Assembly: GCA_023105745.1 (NCBI GenBank)
Contig: JALGQZ010000008.1
Coordinates: 22,362,866-22,426,865, forward strand
Length of the DNA stretch: 64,000 nt
Direction: 5' to 3'
Source of the DNA: Austropuccinia psidii
Taxonomy: Eukaryota > Basidiomycota > Pucciniomycetes > Pucciniales > Sphaerophragmiaceae
The translations under genes and the position numbers were made by a program. Under the pieces are notes generated by a model. The model searched no databases, had not been told where the DNA came from, and was given only the letters and a program-made list of their open reading frames with translations. Below are positions 48,388 to 57,850 of this stretch, one piece after another (the first letter of the stretch is position 1; the number at the start of each line of letters is the position of its first letter).

Positions 48388-50181
48388 TGTAAGATGTGGA
48401 TATGAAAATTTGATAAAATATCAAGTACTTTTCCTGTCCTCAAAATTTGCATAAGGTAAAATTATTTGAAAACAGTGAGAAATAGTATTATTAAAGAGAA
48501 AACACACCAATTTTGGTGTTTTTAACTTTTTAAGTATAAAAAAATAATATAATAAAAATTTATTGTTTTACCAACAATAAAGATTCATCCAAAAAATACT
48601 CTACAAGAGATATTTAAGGCTACAAAAGAAATTCCTTCAAGAGCAATTTCAATTGGAATTAACTGAGAAAAGAACTGCAAGCAATTAATTGAATAACAAA
48701 GTTTTTAAAAATATATTCAAAGAGAAAACATGCCCAAAGGTGATCAGAATGAATTTGGAAACAAAGCAACAAGGTTAACAGTGATGAAACATGCTTTAAT
48801 TCACTTTTGGGTGGTTCACGGGTAAAAATGATTATAAGGATTTTTTCACATGGTTAAAAGGTTCAAAATGATTAATAAAGGCTGGTTGGAATCTTTTATT
48901 GATTGGTTTAACAATGTTTTAAACTAATTATAAAAGGAAAAGATTCTAACATGAAGAGAAAAGTGGGGCAAAGAAGACATTCTTTTATAGCCATCAATTT
49001 TCTTACTCCAAAAGTAAAATTTAATCCTGTCAGTCGCGGAAAATACTCTGAAAACAGAAACACCAATTATGGCATCATTCAGCCCTGGTTTAGACCAAAA
49101 AAGGGCTGTTTTTAGCCATTTTAGACCCTTAAATCAGCCATTACTGTAGTAATACCTGGCCTAGAGCCTTAAAAACACGTCAGAATGAGTTTAATAGGCG
49201 TAGAAATCAGTTAAAACTGTTTTTACTAACATTGTTTTAACTTAAGGGTAGTTTTACCTTCTTGGAAGCAGCTTAAACTACCCTGGTTGGTATCAAAACC
49301 TCATCATCAATTGAGTCACAGATCCCGTGACTCAATTCCAGGCCAAAAGTGATGAAAGTTTGTGTAGATTTTGACATCTCATGCCTTTCAGAAAGGGTTT
49401 GGGGGTCTGGCTCCCCCTTATAGCTAGAGTTCCTTTTCCCCCCAAATTTAATCTTTCCAATTTATTTTTTCCTTTAATTCCTCATCATGTATTATACTTA
49501 TAATTTACATAAGTAATTCAATTGAGTTTTACAGTACGCTACTGTAATAATTGACACCTCATATGTAAATCAAAGTTCACTTATGTAATACATGCACACA
49601 TTTTGACAATTCAATTGAATTCAATTGAAAATACTTCAATTCCTCATACCTTCTGAACTATACACAACACCTCAATTTTAATACAAAAATTGTTGATTAA
49701 CACTACATTTGATGTGAATTAATTTATGGTTTTGAGGATTTCCAACTTTTATACAGAAAATACAAAAAACTTAATTTAAGCTTATTTAGAGTTGAGTTAC
49801 AGAAATTTCATTCAGAGGTGACCCCACCTAATTTTTTATAAGGAATCCAATGGGGAAATAAATTTTATATGTTTATTTGTTAGATAAAAATTTATGATAA
49901 ATTTTATTTAACTTTTTTACAAAATTATTTTATTTTGGGTAATTTTGTTGTAAATTCATTTTTACTTAATTTTTTTGAAGTAAAAATGTGCTTTTACAAT
50001 TTTGAAATTTAATGTATTTTTATTTTTAAATCATAATCAAATTTTTTATTTTGTATATAAATTCATATTTATATTTTAATGTTTAGTTTAATAATATAAA
50101 TAAATTTATTTTATTTATGTTTGTATATTAATATTTTGTTTGTGGTCTTTTGGGTATATGAAAATACCTCTAAGGCTCACA
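48388..50181 (-). repeat. 5' LTR of element 2
   Basis: 1,794 bp, matches 40282-42070. The dyad is at 49309-49337, with one arm base changed (CCGTGACTCAATT). Tips on the + strand are TGTAAGATG... and ...AAGGCTCACA. Confidence 0.9.
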
Positions 50182-50355
50182 GTCCTGAACAAGAGCTTTG
50201 ATTTGAACACCCAGATTATGGGGTCCATCCTCTTTCTCTAGATTTTTGATGAGAGGTTAAAATTAAGGTTTATGCTCAGAAATTGCTATGAGACCAAATA
50301 ATGTTGTTATTGTTTGTCCAATGGTTATGGGATCTTTATATCTTGAGAATGGCGA
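50182..50355. other. Spacer between elements 2 and 3
   Basis: 174 bp with no recognised content. It does not continue the integrase of element 1, so it is not the far side of a simple insertion of element 2. It would be the left target flank of element 3. Confidence 0.5.
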
Positions 50356-50902
50356 TGTGGGAACTCCTTTTGGTGTGGGATGAAATAAGGCAGTACCTTG
50401 AGGGGGGAATTATTGGGAAGTCTATTTTGAATTGCAGAATCATCCAATAACCATGGGTGCTAAGGCGTATTAGCTGCCCCTCTAAATAATACTGAATAGT
50501 CAGCCTACAGAGAATCACAAAATAAAATAAGATTTGTGGCTTTAACAGATAGAGAAGACTTATCAGCAGTCTCTAAATCAGAACTATCAATAACACTACA
50601 GTAAAAACTCTGATCTAAAACTTCTGATAAAATAAACACTAGATTTTTCTTATTTTATTTTAATAAAAGTGATGATAATATATATATATATATGTTTTGG
50701 GTTTATGTTAATTTAATAAAACTAATAAGAATATTTTTTTTGTTTTTTTTAATAAGAATGATAAGAATATATATATTTTTTATGGCTTTAGGTTGATTAT
50801 AATGATTTTTTTGATATGAGTACTAATAATAAGCCTACTGGATTTGATTCTTTTAGGATTTTTTTTAATACTGAGTTTATATCCCTACTACTTCTCTTTG
50901 TT

Positions 50903-51072
50903 AATAACACTAAGCTTTTGAGCAAGGCTACTAAGCTCTAACTACGGTTATACTACTATTCTTTACTAATACTAAGCTACTGAGCAAGGCTACTGAGCTT
51001 TTACTACGGTTATACTACTATTATTTACTAATACTAAGCTACTGAGCAAGGCTACTGAGCTTTTCACTACTA
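50903..51072. repeat. Threefold tandem repeat inside the LTR, about 62 bp per unit
   Basis: Units of the form CTAAGCTACTGAGCAAGGCT, then 'ACTGAGCTTTTACTACGG' and TTATACTACTATTCTTTAC. Two full copies and one partial copy. The same block occurs at about 60465-60635 in the other LTR. Confidence 0.8.
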
Positions 51073-51289
51073 AAAAACTACTACTATTCTAGATATCCTG
51101 CTAGTTCAGGGATGGTGGTTATCCTGGATAGTGGGAACTTGTTCCATGATGATGGGAAGAATGAGGGAGAGAGGACCTCTATTTATAGCTTTTGGGCCTC
51201 CATAGAGCTTCTCAAAATAGGGTACTTAGAAAAAATCATAGTTGAGAGGTTTTAGCTGGTGAGACGTGTAGTTTTGGTGTAGCAGCATG

Positions 51290-52170
51290 TTTGCTGAGAG
51301 AATTATGCTGGTGGTGCTTTTTCTTATCAACATCATGTGATGTATTTGAGATAATTTGGCTGGTGAGATTTTCTTGTTTGCCAAGAAAGTGGAGAAAATA
51401 CAGCTCCTGACAATTGAACTTTCTTCTAGTCATATGATATATATGAGAGAATTATGCTGGTGCTTTATGTTTCTTATCAAAATCATGTGATGTCTTTGAG
51501 ATAATTTTGCTGGTGACACTTTCATTTTTGGCGACTTCGTTACGTGTTTTCTGAGAATTATGCTGGTGGTGCTTTTTCTTATCAAAATCATGTGATGTGT
51601 TTGAGATAATTTGGCTGGTGGGATTTTCTTTTTGCCAAGAAAGTGGAGAAAATACAGCTCCTGACAATTGAACTGTCTTCCAGTCATATGATATATATGA
51701 GAAAATTATGCTGGTGTTTCTGTTTCTTATCAAAATCATGTGATGTCTTTGAGATAATTTGGCTGGTGATGTTTTCTTGAAGGCGGGGCAAGTATTTTTG
51801 TTTCTATTTCTTACATATGTTCTGAGAGAAATATGCTGGTGGTGCTTTTTCTTATCAAAATCATGTGATGTATTTGAGATAATTTGGCTGGTGAGATTTT
51901 CTTTCTTGCAAGAAAGTGGAGAAAATACAGCTCCTGACAATTGAAATTTCTTCTAGTCATATGATATATATGAGAGAATTATGCTGGTGTTTCTGTTTCT
52001 TATCAAAATCATGTGATGTCTTTGAGATAATTTTGCTGGTGACACTTTCATTTTTGGTGACTTTGTTATGTATTTTCTGAGAGAATTATGCTGGTGGTGC
52101 TTTTTCTTATCAAAATCATGTGATGTGTTTGAGATAATTTGGCTTGTGGTGTTTTCTTGAAGGTGGGGAA
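51290..52170. repeat. Seven-copy LTR module with TCATGTGA core (3' LTR)
   Basis: Each copy has GAGAGAATTATGCTGGTG, then CTTATCAAAATCATGTGATG, then TTTGAGATAATTTGGCTGGT. Cores are near 51331, 51475, 51577, 51726, 51849, 51998 and 52105. Two spacer types alternate, giving a higher-order period of about 260 bp. TCATGTGA is an E-box-type hexamer context. Confidence 0.8.
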
Positions 52171-52660
52171 AGTATTTTTTGTCTCTATTTTTTACATATG
52201 TTCTGAGAGAATTATGCTGGTGGATTTATTTTAGTATTGTATCATTTCATAGGGAGATTTCATCATTTCTATCAAGTTTGATGCGTGTTATTATTACTAA
52301 GGAAGAATTTGTTCTTGGAAAACATATTGTAATTTTATGCATAGCCTTGAGGTATTTCTTCTTTCAATTGAATCAAGGTGGGGAAAATACAGCTCTGATG
52401 CTTTGGTCCATCTTCATATACCTTTATTTAGATTAACTGCCTTTAATGCCGTAATTTTTTATTGATGATGCAATAAGGTGGATAAATTCTTTGATACTAT
52501 ACTGTTTTGATAGGATATTGAGGCTGTGTATTGTATATTTCCTTTTGAAATTTGTAATTGTAATGTGTAAGTCTGTTTTGCGTAATTCTTTTTATTATCA
52601 TTTTTTTCTTTTGTTTTATTGGTAAGCTTGAAACTGGTACTAATGGTATGGAATACCACA

Positions 52661-52680
52661 TCCCCCTCTCCATTTAATGC
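52661..52680 (-). promoter_or_regulatory. Polypurine tract of element 3
   Basis: On the minus strand GGAGAGGGGGA directly precedes the 3' LTR start TGTGGTATTCC. Confidence 0.75.
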
Positions 52681-52829
52681 TGTCCCCAGAATTCCAGTTG
52701 AAAAGCTTTCCAATATCAATCATATCCATTTTGATCAATTTCTTCTCCCTCTGATATTAATTTTCATCTTCAATTTCTTCACTGCTGTCATTTTCTGACT
52801 CTGTACTTGATTGAACTTTCTTTCCTCTG

Positions 52830-53160
52830 GGTTAAAACATCTTGATGTGATTTGCTGCAAATTTTCTTGTAAGTTTAGTGCCATCCAATTATTCAAGCTC
52901 ATAAGGTCCATTATTAATTTGATTTATGACTCCATAAGGTCCATTCCAATGGTTCTTGAAGAGTAAACCCCACTGTGATTCAAGTGGTTTATTATAAACT
53001 AATACCAAGTCCCCTGGTTCAAGTGGATTTCTCAGTCCATGTGCCATCTTTTTGTCCAAATATTGAACTGATTTGTAGCTTGAATATCTTAATTTCTCTG
53101 CTGCTGCTAATCTTTTTTCCTCTTTTGCTACAATTTGTATGGTTCTTGCTTCCAATGGTT
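52830..53160 (-). pseudogene. Integrase C-terminal tail (GPY/F-type) left in element 3
   Basis: MEARTIQIVAKEEKRLAAAE leads to KKMAHGLRNPLEPGDLVLVY and NHWNGPYGVINQINNGPYEL. This is the post-core GPY/F module of Ty3/gypsy integrases. The catalytic core that should precede it is absent; unrelated repetitive DNA lies there instead. The frame has a stop at 52889-52891. Confidence 0.75.
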
Positions 53161-53300
53161 CTTCTCTTGTTGATATTTTATTTCATTGAATGTTCTTCAT
53201 TGTCCTATTCTTCACTTTGGTTGTTACTTTTGATATATTCACTTTTTTTTTAATTTTTCTTGATTCATTCATTTTACTTGCATATCCAGCCCTCTGGTGT

Positions 53301-53587
53301 GCTACCCCTGTAGTTTGAGTCATACAAAGACTAAATTTTGGCCGTCTGGGAACCACCCTGTAGTTTAACATAATACAAGGACTAATTTCAGCCTTAAGGT
53401 TGCTACCCTGTAGTTTAAAGTCATACAAGGCCTAATTGTAGCCTTAAGGTTGCTACCCTGTAGTTTAAAGTCATACAAGGACTAATTTTAGCCTTAAGGT
53501 TGCTACCCTGTAGTTTAAAGTCATACAAGGACTAATTTTAGCCTTCAGGTTGCTACCCTGTAGTTTAAAGTCATACAAGGACTAATA
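53301..53587. repeat. Minisatellite, 50-bp unit, about 5.7 copies
   Basis: The unit contains GCTACCCTGTAGTTTAAAGT, then CATACAAGGACTAATTTTAG and CCTTAAGGTT. The last three full copies are almost identical; the first two are more diverged. It sits where the pol genes should be in element 3. Confidence 0.9.
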
Positions 53588-53775
53588 TTTTTATTTATCT
53601 GATTATTTCTGTTATCCTTTATGTTAATAAAGACTTTTTATTTTATTTTTATCTATTATTATTTTATATATATATTTGTTGAAAAAAAAAAAATTTTTTT
53701 TTTTTTTTTTATGTTAAAAACTTTTTTTTTTTGTATTGTAAAAAATTTCTTTTTTTTATATGTTGAAAATTTTTT
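53588..53775. repeat. Poly-T-rich low-complexity stretch
   Basis: Several T homopolymers of 8-19 bases separated by short ATGTTGAAAA-like spacers. No coding content. Confidence 0.8.
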
Positions 53776-54213
53776 TTATGTTGAAAAATTTTTTTTTTTA
53801 TCTTGGATTTTTGTTTTTATTTTTATTTTAAGAGTGATTAAATTGATGAGTGATGTCGAATGAGGTTTCAATTTGAGGAGTGCTGTTATATTTTCAAATG
53901 GTGTAGTGGTTAGTGATTCCGGGTTGCTTTCCACTTTCATCAAATTTGAAATGGGTGTAATTCCCCCCTCTGGCAGTAATTCTACTGCCGGACCTGTCAG
54001 TTTCAGGAATAGGGTAACCATGCTGCTCAGCATATTCTGAGCCTTGAGCAAGCTTAGTGATGCAATTTGGTATTGTTGTATTCCTTGATTCTGTTCATTC
54101 AATTGATCTTTAGAACCTTGTTGTGATTGAGGGTGCTCAACCTTGATCATGATTTGAGAAGTACTGATTTCAATTTGCTCATTTAAAATGCTGGAAGGAT
54201 GCGTGCTTGTCAA
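53776..54213 (-). CDS. Uncharacterised 145-codon ORF in element 3
   Basis: Not recognised. Begins MTSTHPSSILNEQIEISTSQ, is Gln/Ser/Asn-rich in its first half, has a hydrophobic patch LLKAQNMLSSMVTLFLKLTG, then Pro/Ser/Thr-rich sequence and a Lys-rich end encoded by the T-rich low-complexity stretch. It sits between the integrase tail and the gag-protease frame, where reverse transcriptase is expected, and is in a different frame from the long gag-protease frame. It may be spurious, a piece of a captured gene, or an element-specific protein. Confidence 0.3.
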   Translation of the reverse strand: MTSTHPSSILNEQIEISTSQIMIKVEHPQSQQGSKDQLNEQNQGIQQYQIASLSLLKAQNMLSSMVTLFLKLTGPAVELLPEGGITPISNLMKVESNPESLTTTPFENITALLKLKPHSTSLINLITLKIKIKTKIQDKKKNFST

Positions 54214-54304
54214 AGATTGGCTAAACTCATTAATTTGGGGCTATAAGAATGTCATCCAGTATAAATTGGAGTAGTCTTTTGGTGAGTTGAATTATTTTCT
54301 GTAT

Positions 54305-54730
54305 TGAGGTGGTCATTTTATGACTGGCGGTCATAATTTGACATTTTAAATTCTTTGATCTTCCTTTTCTGTATCTGAATAGCCTAGCTTGTTTGATTGA
54401 CTTTTCCCCCATGTCTTGATATAATGTTCTTGATTTTAGGCCAAATTATGACCAGCGGTCATAATTTTGACATTTTGAACTTCTTCTATCTTCTTTTTCT
54501 GTATCTGAATGGCCTAGCTTGTTTGGTTGGTTTTTCTTCCCTGTCTTGATATAGTTTTCTTGCTTTTATAAATTTTGAACTTCTTCTATCTTCTTTTTCT
54601 GTATCTGAATGGCCTAGCTGGTTTGGTTGGTTTTTGTTTCTTCTTGTTTTCCTTTCCATATTTTATATCTTCCTGTCTCAAAGAACCAAATTATGACCGG
54701 CGGTCATAATTTTGATATTTTGAGCTATCT
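54305..54730. repeat. Imperfect repeats carrying a 21-bp GC-cored palindrome
   Basis: Units of about 110-130 bp, each with a palindrome followed by TTTGACATTTTGAACTTCTT, TTCTGTATCTGAATGGCCTA and GCTTGTTTGGTTGG. The perfect palindrome at 54690-54710 has 10-bp arms ATTATGACCG and CGGTCATAAT around G. Variants are at 54317-54337 and 54445-54465; a fourth unit near 54568 has lost it. Confidence 0.8.
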
Positions 54731-54979
54731 ATATCTTATTTTGCTGTTTCTTCACACTATCTTTTCATTGTTTTTTTTTTCAAAAAAGAGAAATAACATT
54801 AATAAAGGCCTATGGGCCCACACTTCCCCAAACTTGTGCCATTTTTTTATGAGGTGGCGTCAGAACAGATAACCACCCCTGTTTGTTTTAAAAAATAAAA
54901 TCATAATACTTATACATTGATAAAAAAAATCTTGAAAAATGTTGAGTTTGAAGTCGTTTATTGAATACTGATTTATAGC

Positions 54980-55138
54980 CTTGAGTGATAAGATACTTGA
55001 GAAAAAAAATTGAAAAAATTGAAATTCCTCTTTGATAAGGCAGGAGGTCACTGCCTTTGAGTGATACGAGTGTTTAAAAAAGATTTGAAAAAAAAATAAT
55101 TGAAATTCCTCTTTGATAAGGCAGGAGGTCACTGCCCT
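54980..55138. repeat. Tandem duplication, about 78 bp per unit
   Basis: Two copies of a unit ending TTGATAAGGCAGGAGGTCAC, the first at about 55019-55060 and the second at about 55099-55138, each preceded by a related CTTTGAGTGATA...GAAAAAAA segment. Confidence 0.7.
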
Positions 55139-55261
55139 TGATACTAATACAGATATATACAGAATTATCTTTTTTTAGGTGATTTTTTTTATTTTATTTT
55201 GCTATTTTTTATATCGTTTTTTATTTTTTAATTGGTGATTGAAATTTGATTACTTCAGCTA

Positions 55262-55978
55262 TTATTGAGAAATATTCAACCTTCTGTTGTGAATTACTGA
55301 AAGACATATGTCCTTCAATATTTCCCCAAATATCTTGTTGCGTTGTTTTTTTTGTGTGTTTCCTTTCCATTCTGAAACAAAGCCTTTGACTTCATGAATA
55401 AACATGTACCCAAAATCAAACCAGCAAAGAGTTCCCCCCAAGATTTCCAAACCATCTAGATTAAAATCTTCTTGAGCCCAAAACATTTTGTGATACAGTC
55501 CTTCTATTGTCCTTTGATAATATCCATAAGGCTTCTTCCAGTAAGGATTCCTTAAATTTCCTTTGATTCCAATAGTGGTTAGTAATTCCAGAAAATCAAC
55601 ATTTGTAAGATTTGATCCAGATAGTTCTGAAATATATTTGGTTTGAATTATTGGTGAATCTAGCTCATAATCATACAGTTCTTCAAATGTTATCATTGGA
55701 AGTATTACGTAATCTTCCAGTCCTTCATATTCTGGTATGTCTTCCTGTATGCCATTTTGATTCTGGGAGTCATTTGGTAATTCAGATGTAATTCCTTTAT
55801 TTTGATTAAATAAATCAGTTGCGCTTGAAAAGAAAAATATTTGATCATAGGCATGATTAAATTCTTCTAGAATGCTAAGCCCAGCTAGCCTTTGTGTATT
55901 TTCTGATAACTCTCCTTCTTCTAGATCTTCAAATATTCTTCCTTGCTTATATTTATCTTCCAAATCTCCATCATTTTG
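55262..55978 (-). pseudogene. Unknown acidic segment of the element 3 polyprotein
   Basis: 233 codons after an in-frame stop, in the same frame as the upstream gag-protease. Rich in Glu and Asp at the start (IFEDLEEGELSENTQ). The second half has aromatic clusters: NPYWKKPYGYYQRT, MFWAQEDFN and LCWFDFGYMFIHEVKGF. I do not recognise a domain. It ends in two stops at 55262, after which the coding character ceases. Confidence 0.5.
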
Positions 55979-56941
55979 TTAGTATAACTTCAAGTCATCT
56001 TCTGATTCTGCTGTTTCCATTTTTTTCTCAATCCTCTTTTGAATATTTCTATTCCAAACTTGATCCATTTTGTCTTCAGTAATTATGGCACTTTCCTTTT
56101 TCAATTCTTCAAATTTTCTTTTTGCCAATGGATTTATTATGTTGTCTTTTGGTTCTTCACTTAGTAAATCTTTGTCAGTATCACAAATGTACCAAGCTTC
56201 CTTCTGAACTAAATTTAAATAATCTTCTGCAATTCCTGAGGAATTTGCTTCAGGTGGCTTCAGATCCACTTTGAATTTCTTCTGTGGGCTTTCTACTTTA
56301 TCTTCTTTGTTCATACCACTTAACTCAAGTGCTAGCCATTTCTCTGGGTCTTCTATGGCCATGTCCAAATTTCTTCTCATCTTCTTTAGTTCCTCTTTGA
56401 TTTTTTCTATTGCTTCACTATCTTCTACCTCCAGTTTATTTTCTGTCTCCTTTCCTTTAGATTTTATATGAGTTACAGTAGGCATACTTTCTTTAGATGA
56501 AGATAATATGCTGGAATTTTCTTCAATTATTATTTGATTAAAATTTTCAAATACTAAGAAGTCCAGGTAGGTTTTTTCTTCACTTTCAAAAGTGACTTCA
56601 AGATTTTTAATCTGACCAATTGGCTTCAAAGAGTTGACTGTTGATTTTGATGCATAAGGGCTGATGTTTAATTCTGCTTTTAGGGCCATTTCCTGAGTTA
56701 TAACATTCAAATCATTTTTTGCATCAAAAAGGGCTGAGAAGGGTATTTTGTTTGTTCCAAGAAATATTGTCTTCACTCTTGTTGAAGATTGACTTTCTGT
56801 TTCCTCTGTTTCTTTTCTTTTGGATTATTCTGCTCCATGTATTGACCATTTTCCAATCTCTGAAGATGCACAAAGCTCCATACCTCTTGGTGGAGAAATT
56901 TGCCAGCCCATATCTTGAGGCTTACATATTGGTAAGCATAA
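55979..56941 (-). pseudogene. Second retropepsin-like segment of element 3
   Basis: In frame with the upstream protease, separated from it by two stops. Near the start KIPFSALFDAKNDLNVITQ and MALKAEL parallel the first protease (ALVDTGSEINIIPEE, IAIKASL), but the catalytic DTG is DAK. A long charged, Lys/Glu-rich tail follows (IEKIKEELKKMRRNLDMAIE). Probably a second, catalytically dead protease fold. Confidence 0.5.
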
Positions 56942-57850
56942 TCAACGTCCATCTTGCTCTGGATAACTAAATATTTCCCCTTGCTTGTGTGAAAATTCCA
57001 ATTTAACATTATTATCTGCTAAAAATGGTCTTCCAAGTATGGTGTGTACAGCTCCTTTTGCTATGAATAAATGAATTTCTTTTTCTTCTCCTGTTATCAT
57101 AGTAATTGGTGTAAATTCTGAGAGTTCAACCAAAGATGTTGTATGTCCACCAATTCCTCTAAGATTCATATTGAGCTTTCTACTTGTAAGTGAGGCTTTA
57201 ATTGCAATTTCCTCTGGTATTATATTAATTTCTGATCCAGTATCCACCAATGCCATTGTAGGATATTCTTCTCTTCCAATAAATACTTCCATAAGTCCAA
57301 GTGGGCATGCATAGTGTAATCTTGGGGTATCATAGTCCCGTAGCTTTACTGAAAGTAGTCTCTCTTGAATATTTGACATATTGACTGATTTTATCACTTC
57401 TTTTTCCTGGGTAGTTAAATTTTGTAGTTTATCAATAAAGGTTGGTGACATTGATAATATTTCTTCAAGAGTAAGATTTATCTTTTGTTCAAGTATTCTC
57501 TTAATCACATGTTCAATTATTATCTTTGGGTTATTGGGTGTAGATTTTACCTTGTTTTTTAATTTCATCTTTTGTGAATCCTGTCTAAGTACCTCCTTAT
57601 TCTTTTCCTTGGAAATGATTTCAATATCATCATTATCTACTTCCTTTCCTTCTTGTGTTTTCTTGTATTTTGTTGGAATTAGAACTCTTATTTCTTCTTC
57701 TGCCTCATCTTCCTCGTGGTAGGCACCTGGTATCTTCTTTTTAAAGGGTTTGTGTGTTTCATTTTTATCCTCTTGCTGGGTTTGGCTTTGACTTTCCTGT
57801 CTTGCAGCTCTTTTCCTTTTCTGTCTAAGCCCAACATTTATTTGAATATT
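56942..57850 (-). pseudogene. Retropepsin of element 3
   Basis: Same frame as gag and joined to it through a single stop at 57851. After a charged linker comes LHYACPLGLMEVFIG, the catalytic ALVDTGSEINIIPEE, GIGGHTTSLVEL and AVHTILGRPFLADNNVKLEF. DTG and the ILGRPF flap region are intact, so the domain itself could be active. It ends in a TGA at 56942-56944. Cuts Gag in intact relatives. Confidence 0.8.

Larger units (their letters stand above)
40282..50181 (-). mobile_element. Element 2: complete but dead Ty3/gypsy chromovirus
   Basis: 9.9 kb with LTRs at 40282-42070 and 48388-50181, gag, protease, RT, RNase H, integrase and a C-terminal chromodomain on the minus strand. LTR tips on the sense strand are TGTGAG...CTTACA. 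The candidate primer site (48368-48387) and polypurine tract (42071-42090) sit at the right places. No target duplication: CTATT precedes and GTCCT follows. The LTR copies differ visibly more than those of element 3, so it is older. Confidence 0.9.
50356..52660 (-). repeat. 3' LTR of element 3
   Basis: 2,305 bp. Contains a threefold tandem repeat (50903-51072) and seven copies of a 105-145-bp module (51290-52170). A (TA)n run lies near 50677. The same architecture is present in the 5' LTR. Confidence 0.9.

Noticed and set aside
51236..51940. Minus-strand frames of up to 162 codons in the LTRs (and copies at 60799-61505)
   Set aside because: They simply translate the repeated LTR modules (recurring SNTSHDFDKKKHHQH-type sequence) and break at module boundaries.
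53301..53587. Regular repeats that could suggest a CRISPR array
   Set aside because: The 50-bp units are contiguous without unique spacers, and the DNA is eukaryotic; this is a minisatellite.
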